NCBI GenBank assembly: GCA_022711755.1
Contig: JAKLEA010000021.1
Span: 1-64,000 of the forward strand
Length of the DNA: 64,000 nucleotides
Source of the DNA: Planctomycetota bacterium
GTDB taxonomy: Bacteria > Planctomycetota > Brocadiia > SM23-32 > JAKLEA01
Direction: 5' to 3'
In this document: positions 17,259-26,249 of the stretch, in pieces
Layout: every line of letters starts with the position of its first letter
Numbering within the stretch: position 1 is the first letter of the stretch
The notes under the pieces: generated by a model
Databases searched by the model: none
The model's input: the letters and a program-made list of their open reading frames with translations, nothing else
Told to the model about the DNA's origin: nothing
Made by a program: the position numbers and the translations under genes

Positions 17259-20200
17259 CGGGGCGGGGTTATCCGGGCGGGTTCTGGCCATCCGCAGCGC
17301 GGCGTATTTCCTGTGGTCAAATCTAGCCGTTGCTCTGGGCGTTGTGGCGGCGTCTGCTGCGATAATCGGTTCCCTGCTTGTGGGGCACTCGGTCCGCATG
17401 AGCCTGCGCGATATCGCGCTGGAAAGGCTGGGGGCTGTCGAATATGCGGTTTCACCGGGATTTTTTTTCGACCGGGCAATCACCGAAAGTGAATCAGCCG
17501 TCGGGATAATAAGCGTGACGGGGACTGCGCGTTCGTCGGAAACGGAGGCGTCCGCGCCGCGAATCAACGCGATCGCGGTCGGACCGGATTTCTCCCGGTT
17601 GGGTCCGGGCGCGCAGGAAATCAGGCCCGCAGGGCGGGAATGCGTCATCAACTCGTTGCTTGCCGCCGATCTCGGATTGAAGGTCGGGGATGCGATAATC
17701 CTCGGAATACCACGGCGCGGGCTTGCGCCTGCCGCGAGTCTTTTCGGGAGGCGATCGCCCGGGGACGTTCTGCTTTCAGTCAGGCTGACTGTTGCGCGGG
17801 TTATAACGTCGGCGGGGATCGGCAGATTCACGCTCAAAGGGGACCAGCCGAATCCGCGAAATGTCTATGTCTCCCTCGACTTGCTCCAGGAGAGGCTTGA
17901 GGCGGCGGGTCGGATCAATATGCTGCTTTTTGTTAAAACGGAGGGAGCCAACCCCGGACGCGAATTGAAGATTGAGCCGCAGACGATTGGATTGGGGATA
18001 TCGGCGGATGAGCGCAATCATGGGATAACGTTGCGAAGTCGAACCATCATCTTTTCGGATGCGGTTTTGAGGACAGCGGAATCCGCGGCTGAGTCATGCG
18101 GCATGAAGGCGTTCCCAATTTCCGTCTATCTTGCAAACAGCATCGAGGTTACGGGGGGGGGCAAATCTTCAGGCGGGATCCCCTATTCCATAATAGTCGG
18201 TATTGATCCCGCGCAGGTAAGCGCGGAAGGCGAGATTCCCGTTGAGGCGCGGAATGCGGGGAACCTCGGCGATGACGCGATTCTCCTGAATGAGTGGGCC
18301 GCCGAAGACCTTGCATGCAAACCCGGCGACAGAATCCGAATCGCGTATTACCAGGTCGGACCGTCAGGAGAACCCGCCGAGACCGAGGCGTTTTTCACAT
18401 TCAAGGGCGTCGTTCCGATGGATGGAATTGGCGGAGACGCAAGCCTCGTTCCGGAATTCGATGGCATGACCGACGCGGAAGCGTTGAATGACTGGAAACC
18501 GCCTTTTCCCATCAATTTCAAGCGTATCCGCGACAAGGACGAGGAATACTGGCGGAGATATCGCGCGGCTCCGAAGGCGATCCTGTCGCCGTCCGCGTTG
18601 AGGCGCATGTGGCAGCCGGATGGGCGGGGGGAGGGGTGGGTGACATCGCTGCGGCTTCTTCCCGTGGACGGGCGCGATTCATCCGTTGCAATAAAGGACT
18701 TTGTTGATGCTTTCCGGAAGGTCGCCATGCCTGATGAGCTTGGATTTACACTTCAACCGGTCAGACGGATTGCGCTCGAATCCTCAACCGGCTCCAGCGA
18801 CTTCGGGATGCTGTTTGTGTCGCTCAGCATGTTCCTGGTCGCTGCGGCGGTGTTTCTTGTCGGACTGTTGCTAAGGTTGAACATTGAAAGGCGCGCCCGA
18901 CATTACGGGATATTAAGCGCCGTCGGCATCCCCGCGAAGGTTTCAATGAGGATTCTTTACGGCGAGGCGCTGGCTGTATCTGTTGCGGGCGTTCTGGCGG
19001 GGATCGTTTTTGGCGCAGTCTACGCATGGGCGCTGATTAAGGCGCTCGGTTCGTGGTGGGTCGGCGCTGTCGGGGAGTACGCGCTTTCATTCCATTTCGG
19101 GGGTTTTCAGACGGCGCTTGGCGCGGCAATCGGACTTGCCGTCTCCTGGGCGGGCATCGCATGGGCGTGCAGGGGACTCAGAAGGGCGGACGCGCTGGTC
19201 CTGCTGGGCGGCTGGCAGTCAAAATCGGTTGCGGATTCTGCCGGAAGTCCACGCGGATGGTTCATTGCGGGCGGATGCGCGGAGACCCTGGGCGCATTGC
19301 TTGTAGCGCTGTCGGTCTCGACCGAAGTAATTTCACAGACAGTTGCGTTTTTTATTGCCGGAGCGCTTCTGTTGGCGGGGCTGCTGGCGGCGTTCGGCGG
19401 GGTTCTGACACTGCGTCCGGTTGCATCCGGGGCGGTCAACCTGCCGCTTCTGGCGTGGAAGGGCGTTTCACTCAACAGGTCGCGCAGTCTGCTGACCACG
19501 GCCCTTGTGTCATGCGCGGTTTTTGTAATCGTCGCCACGGCCGCCAATCGAAAGAACCTTTCCGGTCTTGACGTATTTCGCAGGGATTCGGGCGCGGGCG
19601 GTTTCAACCTTCTGGCACGGACAAGCGTCCCAATTTTCCACGACCTGGGAACAAAGGAGGGATGGGCGTCTTTGGCATTCGATCAGGATGGTCTTGATGC
19701 CCTTGCCGGATGCGAGATTGTGTCGCTTCGGGTGAGCGACGGCGATGACGTGAGTTGCCTGAACATCCAGAAGCCTGCACAGCCCCGGATCATTGGAATC
19801 CCGCCCAGACTGCGGGCAATGAATGCCTTCTCCTTTGCAGGAGTCAGGGATACCTTACAACGCGCTCCTGGCGCGCATGACGCGGAGTTTGAAAACTTTG
19901 ATAATCCCTGGGATATTCTTCTTTCAGGTGATGAACAGCCACCCGCTTGGTCATCCGGGACACTGATTCCGGCTGTTGCTGACGCTGCAAGCGCTCAGTG
20001 GATTCTCCATAAGCGGATGGGGGATACAGTCGCAGCGGGCAATGGAGACGAGGTTGGATTGACGATTTCCGGGCTTCTGAAGCCTTCGGTGTTCGCCGGA
20101 TCGCTATTGATCTCAGAGGAAAATTTCATCAGGCATTTCGGGGCCGAAGATGGTTTTCGCGAGTTCCTGATACGCACCCCTCCGGGACAGGCCGGGAAGG

Positions 20201-20673
20201 TCGCTCTTGCGCTGAGGCGGAATCTGGGCGACATGGGGCTTGAAGTTCTGACTACGAATGAGGTTCTGGTCGGATATGCCAGGGTCCAGAATACTTATCT
20301 CGCCACATTTCAGGTTCTGGGCGGGTTGGGATTGCTTCTGGGGACGTTCGGTGTGGTGGTCGTGCTGCTTCGCGGCGTGGTTGAACGGCGTTCAGAGCTG
20401 GCGATGTTGCTGGCTCTCGGATTGCGCCGCAGGCAGGCGGCAGCTACGATTGTTCTAGAGAATGGGTTTTTAATGATCGTTGGAATGGCGGCGGGCGCTT
20501 CTGCGGCGCTGGTTGCCGTGATCCCTCATGCAGCGTCTTCGCTCTCCGAAGTGAACTGGCTTTCGCTGGGATTGTCCATCGGCGTGTGTCTGGCTTTCGG
20601 ATTGGCCGCCTGCCATTCCGCTGCGCATTTTGCAGTCGGGAGCGATCTGTTGCCGTCTCTGCGGTCAGAATGA
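17251..20673 (+). CDS. ABC transporter permease, FtsX/MacB type
   Basis: 1140 residues from the ATG at 17251, which overlaps the ATPase stop; a GTG at 17221 is less likely. One N-terminal membrane helix (LWSNLAVALGVVAASAAIIG), a periplasmic domain of about 500 residues, an FtsX core (about 530-640, LFVSLSMFLVAAAVFLVG...), further helices, a second large periplasmic domain, and a C-terminal FtsX core (about 1010-1130, with RSELAMLLALGLRR). Two FtsX halves in one chain follow the LolC/E-like duplicated layout seen in large permeases of this kind. Partner of the preceding ATPase. Substrate unknown. Confidence 0.9.
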   Translation: MSSGAGLSGRVLAIRSAAYFLWSNLAVALGVVAASAAIIGSLLVGHSVRMSLRDIALERLGAVEYAVSPGFFFDRAITESESAVGIISVTGTARSSETEASAPRINAIAVGPDFSRLGPGAQEIRPAGRECVINSLLAADLGLKVGDAIILGIPRRGLAPAASLFGRRSPGDVLLSVRLTVARVITSAGIGRFTLKGDQPNPRNVYVSLDLLQERLEAAGRINMLLFVKTEGANPGRELKIEPQTIGLGISADERNHGITLRSRTIIFSDAVLRTAESAAESCGMKAFPISVYLANSIEVTGGGKSSGGIPYSIIVGIDPAQVSAEGEIPVEARNAGNLGDDAILLNEWAAEDLACKPGDRIRIAYYQVGPSGEPAETEAFFTFKGVVPMDGIGGDASLVPEFDGMTDAEALNDWKPPFPINFKRIRDKDEEYWRRYRAAPKAILSPSALRRMWQPDGRGEGWVTSLRLLPVDGRDSSVAIKDFVDAFRKVAMPDELGFTLQPVRRIALESSTGSSDFGMLFVSLSMFLVAAAVFLVGLLLRLNIERRARHYGILSAVGIPAKVSMRILYGEALAVSVAGVLAGIVFGAVYAWALIKALGSWWVGAVGEYALSFHFGGFQTALGAAIGLAVSWAGIAWACRGLRRADALVLLGGWQSKSVADSAGSPRGWFIAGGCAETLGALLVALSVSTEVISQTVAFFIAGALLLAGLLAAFGGVLTLRPVASGAVNLPLLAWKGVSLNRSRSLLTTALVSCAVFVIVATAANRKNLSGLDVFRRDSGAGGFNLLARTSVPIFHDLGTKEGWASLAFDQDGLDALAGCEIVSLRVSDGDDVSCLNIQKPAQPRIIGIPPRLRAMNAFSFAGVRDTLQRAPGAHDAEFENFDNPWDILLSGDEQPPAWSSGTLIPAVADAASAQWILHKRMGDTVAAGNGDEVGLTISGLLKPSVFAGSLLISEENFIRHFGAEDGFREFLIRTPPGQAGKVALALRRNLGDMGLEVLTTNEVLVGYARVQNTYLATFQVLGGLGLLLGTFGVVVVLLRGVVERRSELAMLLALGLRRRQAAATIVLENGFLMIVGMAAGASAALVAVIPHAASSLSEVNWLSLGLSIGVCLAFGLAACHSAAHFAVGSDLLPSLRSE

Positions 20674-20710
20674 GCGCCCGTGGAAAAGGGACGATGTCTT
20701 GCCCAGGATA

Positions 20711-21841
20711 ATGCGATATTCGTTGATTTGCGCCGCCTTGTTGTCATGCGATCTTGCCGTGTTGAGCGTTGCCGGCGAAGGGATTCAGACTGAGTGGTCG
20801 ATGTTCAGGGGCAATGCCTCCCGCGATGGAATCGCGCGATGCTCATTGCCAGTAAAGCCTTCAATTCGCTGGGTTTATGACGCGGTAAAGCCTGTTGTGT
20901 CATCTGCGGCAGTCTGTGATAAGATCGTATATATAGGCGTTGATGACGGCAACCTGCTTGCCTTGAGCCTTGCTGACGGGAAGCTTTTGTGGAAGTTCAC
21001 GTCCGATGATTCCGTGCAGTCTTCTCCGGCAGTATCGGACGGCAGGATTTTCTTTGGCGATCTTGATGGGAAATTCAGGGCGTTGGATGTGAATAACGGC
21101 GCTGTGCTGTGGACGTTTGAGGCACAGAACAAGATCATCTCGTCGCCGCTTGTGACGGGCGAAAGTGTTTTGTTCGGATCATATGATAATATTCTTTACT
21201 GTCTGAATGTCATGAACGGCGAGTTGAAGTGGAAGTTCGAGACCGACGCGCAGGTTCACTGCGGCCCATGCCTTGTCGGAACTGACGTTGTCATAGCCGG
21301 TTGTGACGGAATGCTCCGGTTCATCAATGCCTCAACCGGCAAGGAGCGAGCGAAAGTTGAGGTGGGCGAATACGTCGCTGCCACGCCAGCCTTTGACGGA
21401 AGATACGTTTATGCCGCCACTTATGGCGCACGAATGCTTTGCGTTGACCCGAAGAGTGCAGGCATTGTATGGGACACCGGAGAGCCGAAGACCCAGGCGC
21501 AGATTGTTGCCTCTCCGTCGGCGTCAGGGGGACAAGTGGTTTTTGCTGGTAGAGACCGGGTTATTCGTTGTCTTAGCGCATTGCAGGGTAAGGAGATATG
21601 GAGATTTAATGCGAGAGGCCAGATTGATTCCTCGCCTGTCCTTGGGGGGGACTTGATTGCCTTCGGGAGCGATGACGGAAGGTTGTATTGTCTGGCATTG
21701 GAAACCGGTTCCGAGAAATGGCATTTTGACGCGGGCGGCGGCATAAGTGGTTCTCCGGCAGCGGCATATGACTGTATCATCTTCGGGACTGAGGACGGGT
21801 TAGTGTATTGTCTAGATGCGGGGAAGGGGGTTGGGAAATGA
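20711..21841 (+). CDS. PQQ-type beta-propeller protein (BamB-like fold)
   Basis: 376 residues. The ATG at 20711 gives a signal peptide (MRYSLICAALLSCDLAVLSVAG). The entry motif EWSMFRGNASRDG is followed by seven or eight blades of the form (S)SPxVxDGxVxxGxxDGxLxALxxxTGxxxWxF. It has no PQQ or metal ligands that I can recognise, so a structural or binding propeller is more likely than a quinoprotein dehydrogenase. It follows the permease after 37 nt and overlaps the next propeller by 4 nt (ATGA). Confidence 0.88.
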   Translation: MRYSLICAALLSCDLAVLSVAGEGIQTEWSMFRGNASRDGIARCSLPVKPSIRWVYDAVKPVVSSAAVCDKIVYIGVDDGNLLALSLADGKLLWKFTSDDSVQSSPAVSDGRIFFGDLDGKFRALDVNNGAVLWTFEAQNKIISSPLVTGESVLFGSYDNILYCLNVMNGELKWKFETDAQVHCGPCLVGTDVVIAGCDGMLRFINASTGKERAKVEVGEYVAATPAFDGRYVYAATYGARMLCVDPKSAGIVWDTGEPKTQAQIVASPSASGGQVVFAGRDRVIRCLSALQGKEIWRFNARGQIDSSPVLGGDLIAFGSDDGRLYCLALETGSEKWHFDAGGGISGSPAAAYDCIIFGTEDGLVYCLDAGKGVGK

Positions 21842-23292
21842 GCGCCAGATACAGACGCGGGGGGAAGGAGCAGGGGGGCAGGACAATGAAAAGGGCCGGC
21901 ATATCGTGGTTGGTTCCACTGTCCGTAGCGTTATCAGGCATCGCGTCAATCTTCGTCTGGCTGAAGGCTACCGCCACGGCTTCAGTGACGTTGCGCCTGC
22001 CCGACCCGAGGAATGTCATCAAGCAGGAGCTGCCGTATGAGCTTGCGGTTTATCGCAACATGGGGACACTGATTCCGGGCGAGGCGAATCCGTCCGAGTT
22101 TTCCGGCAGTTGGCCCCAGTTCCGGGGGGCGGACAGAACAAACATTGTTCGCGATTCCTTGCGCTTTGCCGGCAAATGGCCGGAGAAGCTGCCGGTTCTG
22201 TGGGAGATTGAGCTTGGAGAGGGCCACGCAGGGACTGCGATACATAACGGGTGCGTCTACATTGTTGATTATGACCGCGAACTGGAAGAGGACGCAATCC
22301 GTTGTCTTTCCATTGATGACGGAAATGAAATATGGCGATACACCTACCAGGTTCGGGTGAAGCGCAACCACGGCATGTCCCGGACGGTCCCGGCGGTTAA
22401 TGACGGTTTCGTCGTGACTCTGGGTCCGATGTGCCATGTCCATTGCCTGAAGGCTGAGACGGGCGATTGCGCATGGAAAATGGATATGGTCAAGGATTTC
22501 GGGACGGAGGTTCCGGCCTGGTATGCCGGGCAATGCCCGTTGATAGACGGGGATCGCGCGATTCTGGCCCCCGGGGCCGATCCGCTTATGATGGCGGTTG
22601 ACCTTGTGACGGGGGAGACAGTCTGGAAGACCCCCAATCCCGGCGGATGGGGGATGACGCATTCCTCGATAGTTCCCATCGAATTCGAGGGAAAGCGGCA
22701 ATACGTTTATTGCTCGACTCAGGGCGTGGTCGGGGTCTCAGCCGATACAGGGGAAATCCTCTGGACGAAGCCGGACTGGAGAATCTCGATCTCGAACATT
22801 CCGACTCCTATCCCGATCGGCGACGGGCGGATTTTTCTTTGCGGAGGCCATCAGGCGGGGGCGATAATGATTCGCCTGGTCCGCGAGGGCGGATCAATCC
22901 GAGCCGAGGAATTGTTCAGGCTCAAGCACACGGTGTTCGGTTCGGATCAGCAGACGCCGATACTGTTGAACAATCACATTTACGGCGTCGCGCCGAGCGG
23001 GGAGCTGGCCTGCATTGACCTGTTCGGCAAGCTAATGTGGACGAGCGGTCGGGAGAGGCGTTTCGGCCTGGGGCCGTATATTGCGGCAGACGGGAGGATT
23101 TTTGCTCTGAACGATCAGGAAGGCGTTCTGCGGATGATTGAGGCGACATCGGCGGGGTATAAAGAACTCGGCGCGGCGAAGGTTCTTGACGGGCACGACG
23201 CGTGGGCGCCGATTGCTTTGGCCGGGGACAGGATGCTCTTGCGGGATTCAACGAAGATGGTGTGTCTGAGCCTGCCGACGGAGGAGAAGTGA
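21838..23292 (+). CDS. Membrane-anchored PQQ-type beta-propeller protein
   Basis: 484 residues from the ATG in the ATGA overlap. A short cytosolic stretch and one membrane helix (GISWLVPLSVALSGIASIFVWL) precede the propeller, which begins SWPQFRGADRTN. Blade motifs such as CLSIDDGNEIWRY and AVDLVTGETVWKT recur. The C-terminus (LLRDSTKMVCLSL) matches that of the propeller at 33775 (LRDQKKMVCLQF), so the two are paralogs. The propeller should face the periplasm. It ends in TGATG, sharing one base with the next gene. Confidence 0.87.
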   Translation: MSARYRRGGKEQGGRTMKRAGISWLVPLSVALSGIASIFVWLKATATASVTLRLPDPRNVIKQELPYELAVYRNMGTLIPGEANPSEFSGSWPQFRGADRTNIVRDSLRFAGKWPEKLPVLWEIELGEGHAGTAIHNGCVYIVDYDRELEEDAIRCLSIDDGNEIWRYTYQVRVKRNHGMSRTVPAVNDGFVVTLGPMCHVHCLKAETGDCAWKMDMVKDFGTEVPAWYAGQCPLIDGDRAILAPGADPLMMAVDLVTGETVWKTPNPGGWGMTHSSIVPIEFEGKRQYVYCSTQGVVGVSADTGEILWTKPDWRISISNIPTPIPIGDGRIFLCGGHQAGAIMIRLVREGGSIRAEELFRLKHTVFGSDQQTPILLNNHIYGVAPSGELACIDLFGKLMWTSGRERRFGLGPYIAADGRIFALNDQEGVLRMIEATSAGYKELGAAKVLDGHDAWAPIALAGDRMLLRDSTKMVCLSLPTEEK

Positions 23293-24281
23293 TGGTGATT
23301 CGTCATAAGAAGGCCATTGTTCTCCTGGGGATTGTATTGGTCGCTATAAGTCTTTCCATGATTGCCTGCAAGAGGCGCGGTCCGGCGCCGACGCGCGAGA
23401 CTGGAACGCCGGTTTCGCAGTCAAAAACGAAGGCAACGGAAATTCCGGCGATACCGACGTCCGAGACGTATTCATTGATCAGGACGCTGGACGTTGGGAT
23501 GCCGTCGCCCAAGGGCATTGCGCTGGGCGGCGAGCGGACGATTCTGATTGCCGGCGCATCGGGGATAGGAATTCTTGATTTTGACGGTAACATGCAGAAG
23601 ATGATTCCAACCCCCGCCCCGGCGACTTGTGTTGCGGTTGACGCCGAAGGCAACGCATATGCCGGTCTCTCCAAACAGGTGATCAAGTACAATCCCGGCG
23701 GAGAACGGGTTGCGGCGTGGGGCAGGCCGGGCAAGGGCGACGGAGAACTGGACGAGGTCACCGGCATCGCCATTTCGGGAAATAACGTTTTTCTGGCCGA
23801 TGCTGGGAACCAGTGCGTCCACTATTTCGAGAGCGATGGGCGGTTCGTGAACGATATCGGGAAGCGCGATCCATCGGTGGAGGGCGCGGGCATTATCTGT
23901 CCAAGCCCGTATTTGGATTGCGCGGTGGACGCCGACGGGATTCTACACGTTGTCAATCCCGGGCGGTCCCGCGTGGAGAGGTACCGTCCGGACGGGCGGA
24001 TGATCGGTTTCTGGGGGGAGGGGGGAATGCGGGAAGACCAGTTTTTCGGTTGCTGCAATCCAACGAACATCGCCCTCGCTCCGGGCGGGCGAATCGTCGT
24101 GTCGGAGAAAAAGATGATCCGCGTGAAGGTTTGTGATTCGAACGGAAAGATGCTGGCATTGATAGGCGCGTTGCGCTTTTCGGCCAAGGCGGATGGCATG
24201 GACCTCGCAGCGGACGAGAAGGGCAGGCTCTTTGTCCTCGATCATGGGGACGGTAAAATCAAAGTTTTTGAGAAACAGTAA
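23292..24281 (+). CDS. NHL-repeat lipoprotein
   Basis: 329 residues. The ATG overlaps the previous stop by 1 nt. The lipoprotein signal ends in SLSMIAC (Cys about 26). The body holds NHL-type repeats (GIALGGERTILIAGASGIGILDFDG, VAVDAEGNAYAGL, GIAISGNNVFLADAGNQCVHYFES and more), forming a probable six-bladed propeller. NHL propellers bind proteins or small ligands; a few are enzymes, but no catalytic site is evident. In this operon it is one of five propellers around the iron-sulfur proteins. Confidence 0.87.
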   Translation: MVIRHKKAIVLLGIVLVAISLSMIACKRRGPAPTRETGTPVSQSKTKATEIPAIPTSETYSLIRTLDVGMPSPKGIALGGERTILIAGASGIGILDFDGNMQKMIPTPAPATCVAVDAEGNAYAGLSKQVIKYNPGGERVAAWGRPGKGDGELDEVTGIAISGNNVFLADAGNQCVHYFESDGRFVNDIGKRDPSVEGAGIICPSPYLDCAVDADGILHVVNPGRSRVERYRPDGRMIGFWGEGGMREDQFFGCCNPTNIALAPGGRIVVSEKKMIRVKVCDSNGKMLALIGALRFSAKADGMDLAADEKGRLFVLDHGDGKIKVFEKQ

Positions 24282-24303
24282 CTCGAAAATAATCGGACAA
24301 AGC

Positions 24304-24900
24304 ATGAGCGACAGGAAGGAAAAACGCAGGCTGACGCGCAAGGAGTTCCTGGACGGGCTCGGCCGCGGGGCGGTCATGCTCACGCTGGGCGGGTTGACTG
24401 GCGCGCTGGCCATGCGATGGCGGCGGAAGGGTTTCGTCTGGCAGATTGACCCCTACAAGTGCAACCAGTGCGGCAGGTGCGCGACGCATTGCGTCCTGAA
24501 TCCCTCGGCGGTCAAGTGCAAGCACGACTTCTCCATGTGCGGCTACTGCAAACTTTGCCTGGGATATTTCAGGACCAATCCCGCCGCGCTGGACGAGGCC
24601 GCTGAGAACCAGATGTGCCCCATCGGCGCGATCACGCGGCGATTTATCGAGGACCCGTACTTCGAATACACGATTGACGAGGCCAGGTGCAACGGGTGCG
24701 CCAAGTGCGTGAAGGGATGCGCCGCTTTCGGAAACGGATCCATCTACATGCAGGTCTCGCACGACCTTTGCCTGAATTGTAACGAGTGCGCGATCGCCGT
24801 CGCCTGCCCGTCTGACGCGTTCGTCCGGGTTCCGGCGGACAACCCGTATTTCGTGAAGCACAAGGGTCCGGAGCAGATTGCATTCGCCCGCAAGCGCTGA
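24304..24900 (+). CDS. NapG/MauM-like ferredoxin with Tat-like N-terminus
   Basis: 198 residues from the ATG at 24304. The N-terminus has RRLTRKEFLDGLGRGAVMLTLGG, a Tat-type twin-arginine-like region with a hydrophobic segment. Cysteine clusters for up to four [4Fe-4S] centres follow: KCNQCGRCATHC, CGYCKLC with a later CP, RCNGCAKCVKGC and LCLNCNECAIAVACP. This is the pattern of NapG/MauM ferredoxins, which sit at the outer membrane face and work with a NapH partner, here the next gene 20 nt downstream. No nap or mau structural enzyme is present, so the electron acceptor is unknown. Confidence 0.88.
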   Translation: MSDRKEKRRLTRKEFLDGLGRGAVMLTLGGLTGALAMRWRRKGFVWQIDPYKCNQCGRCATHCVLNPSAVKCKHDFSMCGYCKLCLGYFRTNPAALDEAAENQMCPIGAITRRFIEDPYFEYTIDEARCNGCAKCVKGCAAFGNGSIYMQVSHDLCLNCNECAIAVACPSDAFVRVPADNPYFVKHKGPEQIAFARKR

Positions 24901-24920
24901 GGAGGGCAATCGCCGCATCA

Positions 24921-26249
24921 ATGCAGACCAATCGAAAGAGACCTGGTGTTGCGCTCACGGCGGCGATTGCGGCCATTGCGACGAGCGGGGCGGCGATGTG
25001 CGCGGATCGCTTCCCGCGCCCCGATTTCGGCGGCGGTTACGAATTCCCGGCAACACAGTTCAGCCCCCCTGCGGCGCCCTGGCTTGAGATTGCGGACGTA
25101 GCGGCGTTTGCGGCGGCAATGCTCTTTGCCGCATGGCTGGTTCTGAAGAAGCGCAGCCGCAGAAACGTCGCGCTGCTTTCCATTTTCTCCATCGCCTACT
25201 TCGGCTTCATCAGGGAAGGTTGCTTCTGCCCGGTGGGCGCGATTCAGAACGTCGCCGTGGCCCTGGCCGACGGGGATGTCGCCCTGCCCCTGACGGTTGT
25301 GGCGTTCTTCGTAATGCCGTTGTTCATGGCGGTCATTTTCGGGCGCGTCTTCTGCGGGGGCGTCTGCCCGCTGGGCGCGATTCAGGACGCGGTCCTGATG
25401 AAGCGGCTGCGGCTGCCGGAGTGGCTCCAATACGCGCTGGGCATCATCCCGTATGCCTATTTTGGCGTGGCAACGCTCTGCGCGGTTCTTAGTTCCAATT
25501 ACCTTATATGCCGGTATGACCCTTTCGTTGCGTTTTTCCGTTTCAGCGGTTCGCCGGGGATGCTGGCGTTCGGGGGCGGGTTGCTGGCGCTCTCGACTTT
25601 TGTCGGACGTCCGTATTGCCGATTTCTGTGTCCATATTCCGTGTTGCTTGCCCTGTGCTCTAAGTGGTCGTGGCGTCATGCGACGATCACGCCGGACGAG
25701 TGCATATCATGCGGTCTTTGCGAGGATTCGTGCCCCTTCGGCGCAATCCGCGCGCCCGCGCCGTCCGGAGTCGTGAAGCCGAAGGGATCGCGCGCCGGGC
25801 TTCTTCTGATACTCGCGCTGCCGCTTATTGGAGCAGTGACCGGGGTTTTCGCCGGGCCGTCGCTGGCTGAGATGGACAGGACGGTGAAGCTTGCCGGAAT
25901 GATTGCGCGGCAGGACGCGGCGGGCGAGACCGACGCCACGCTTGAGACCCAGGCGTTCCGCCTTTCCGGAGGCAAACGCGAGGAGGTCTTCGCGCGGGCT
26001 GACGCGGTTGTCGGGAATTATCGCCTCGGCGCGGCGATCCTGGGGGCGTTTCTCGGTCTTGTCATCGTCGGAAAGACGCTGACGCGCAATGCTTTTGATG
26101 TCAAAGAGACTTATGCGATTGACAAGGGGCAATGCGTGTCGTGCGCGCGGTGTTTCGCGTCATGCCCGCGCGAGCGGCTCAGGCTGAGGGAACTCGGCAA
26201 GGACGCCGGGTCGTCATCTTATGATTCGGATAACGGGAGATCGGCTTGA
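24921..26249 (+). CDS. NapH/NosR-like membrane polyferredoxin
   Basis: 442 residues with about six membrane helices. The NapH/NosR-type CxxxCP motifs are present (REGCFCPVGA, CGGVCPLGA, CRFLCPYS), and two ferredoxin motifs (ECISCGLCEDSC, QCVSCARCFASC) face the cytoplasm, the second in a C-terminal tail. In the family these proteins pass electrons between the quinone pool or the cytosol and periplasmic partners. AGGAGG lies 14 nt before the ATG. The 3' end overlaps the next gene by 4 nt with a TTG start (TTGA). It likely forms a redox pair with the NapG-like protein. Confidence 0.88.
   Translation: MQTNRKRPGVALTAAIAAIATSGAAMCADRFPRPDFGGGYEFPATQFSPPAAPWLEIADVAAFAAAMLFAAWLVLKKRSRRNVALLSIFSIAYFGFIREGCFCPVGAIQNVAVALADGDVALPLTVVAFFVMPLFMAVIFGRVFCGGVCPLGAIQDAVLMKRLRLPEWLQYALGIIPYAYFGVATLCAVLSSNYLICRYDPFVAFFRFSGSPGMLAFGGGLLALSTFVGRPYCRFLCPYSVLLALCSKWSWRHATITPDECISCGLCEDSCPFGAIRAPAPSGVVKPKGSRAGLLLILALPLIGAVTGVFAGPSLAEMDRTVKLAGMIARQDAAGETDATLETQAFRLSGGKREEVFARADAVVGNYRLGAAILGAFLGLVIVGKTLTRNAFDVKETYAIDKGQCVSCARCFASCPRERLRLRELGKDAGSSSYDSDNGRSA

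Noticed and set aside
24304-26249. Periplasmic nitrate reductase (nap) or methylamine (mau) locus
   Set aside because: Only the NapG/NapH-like ferredoxins are present; no NapA, NapB, MauA or MauB.
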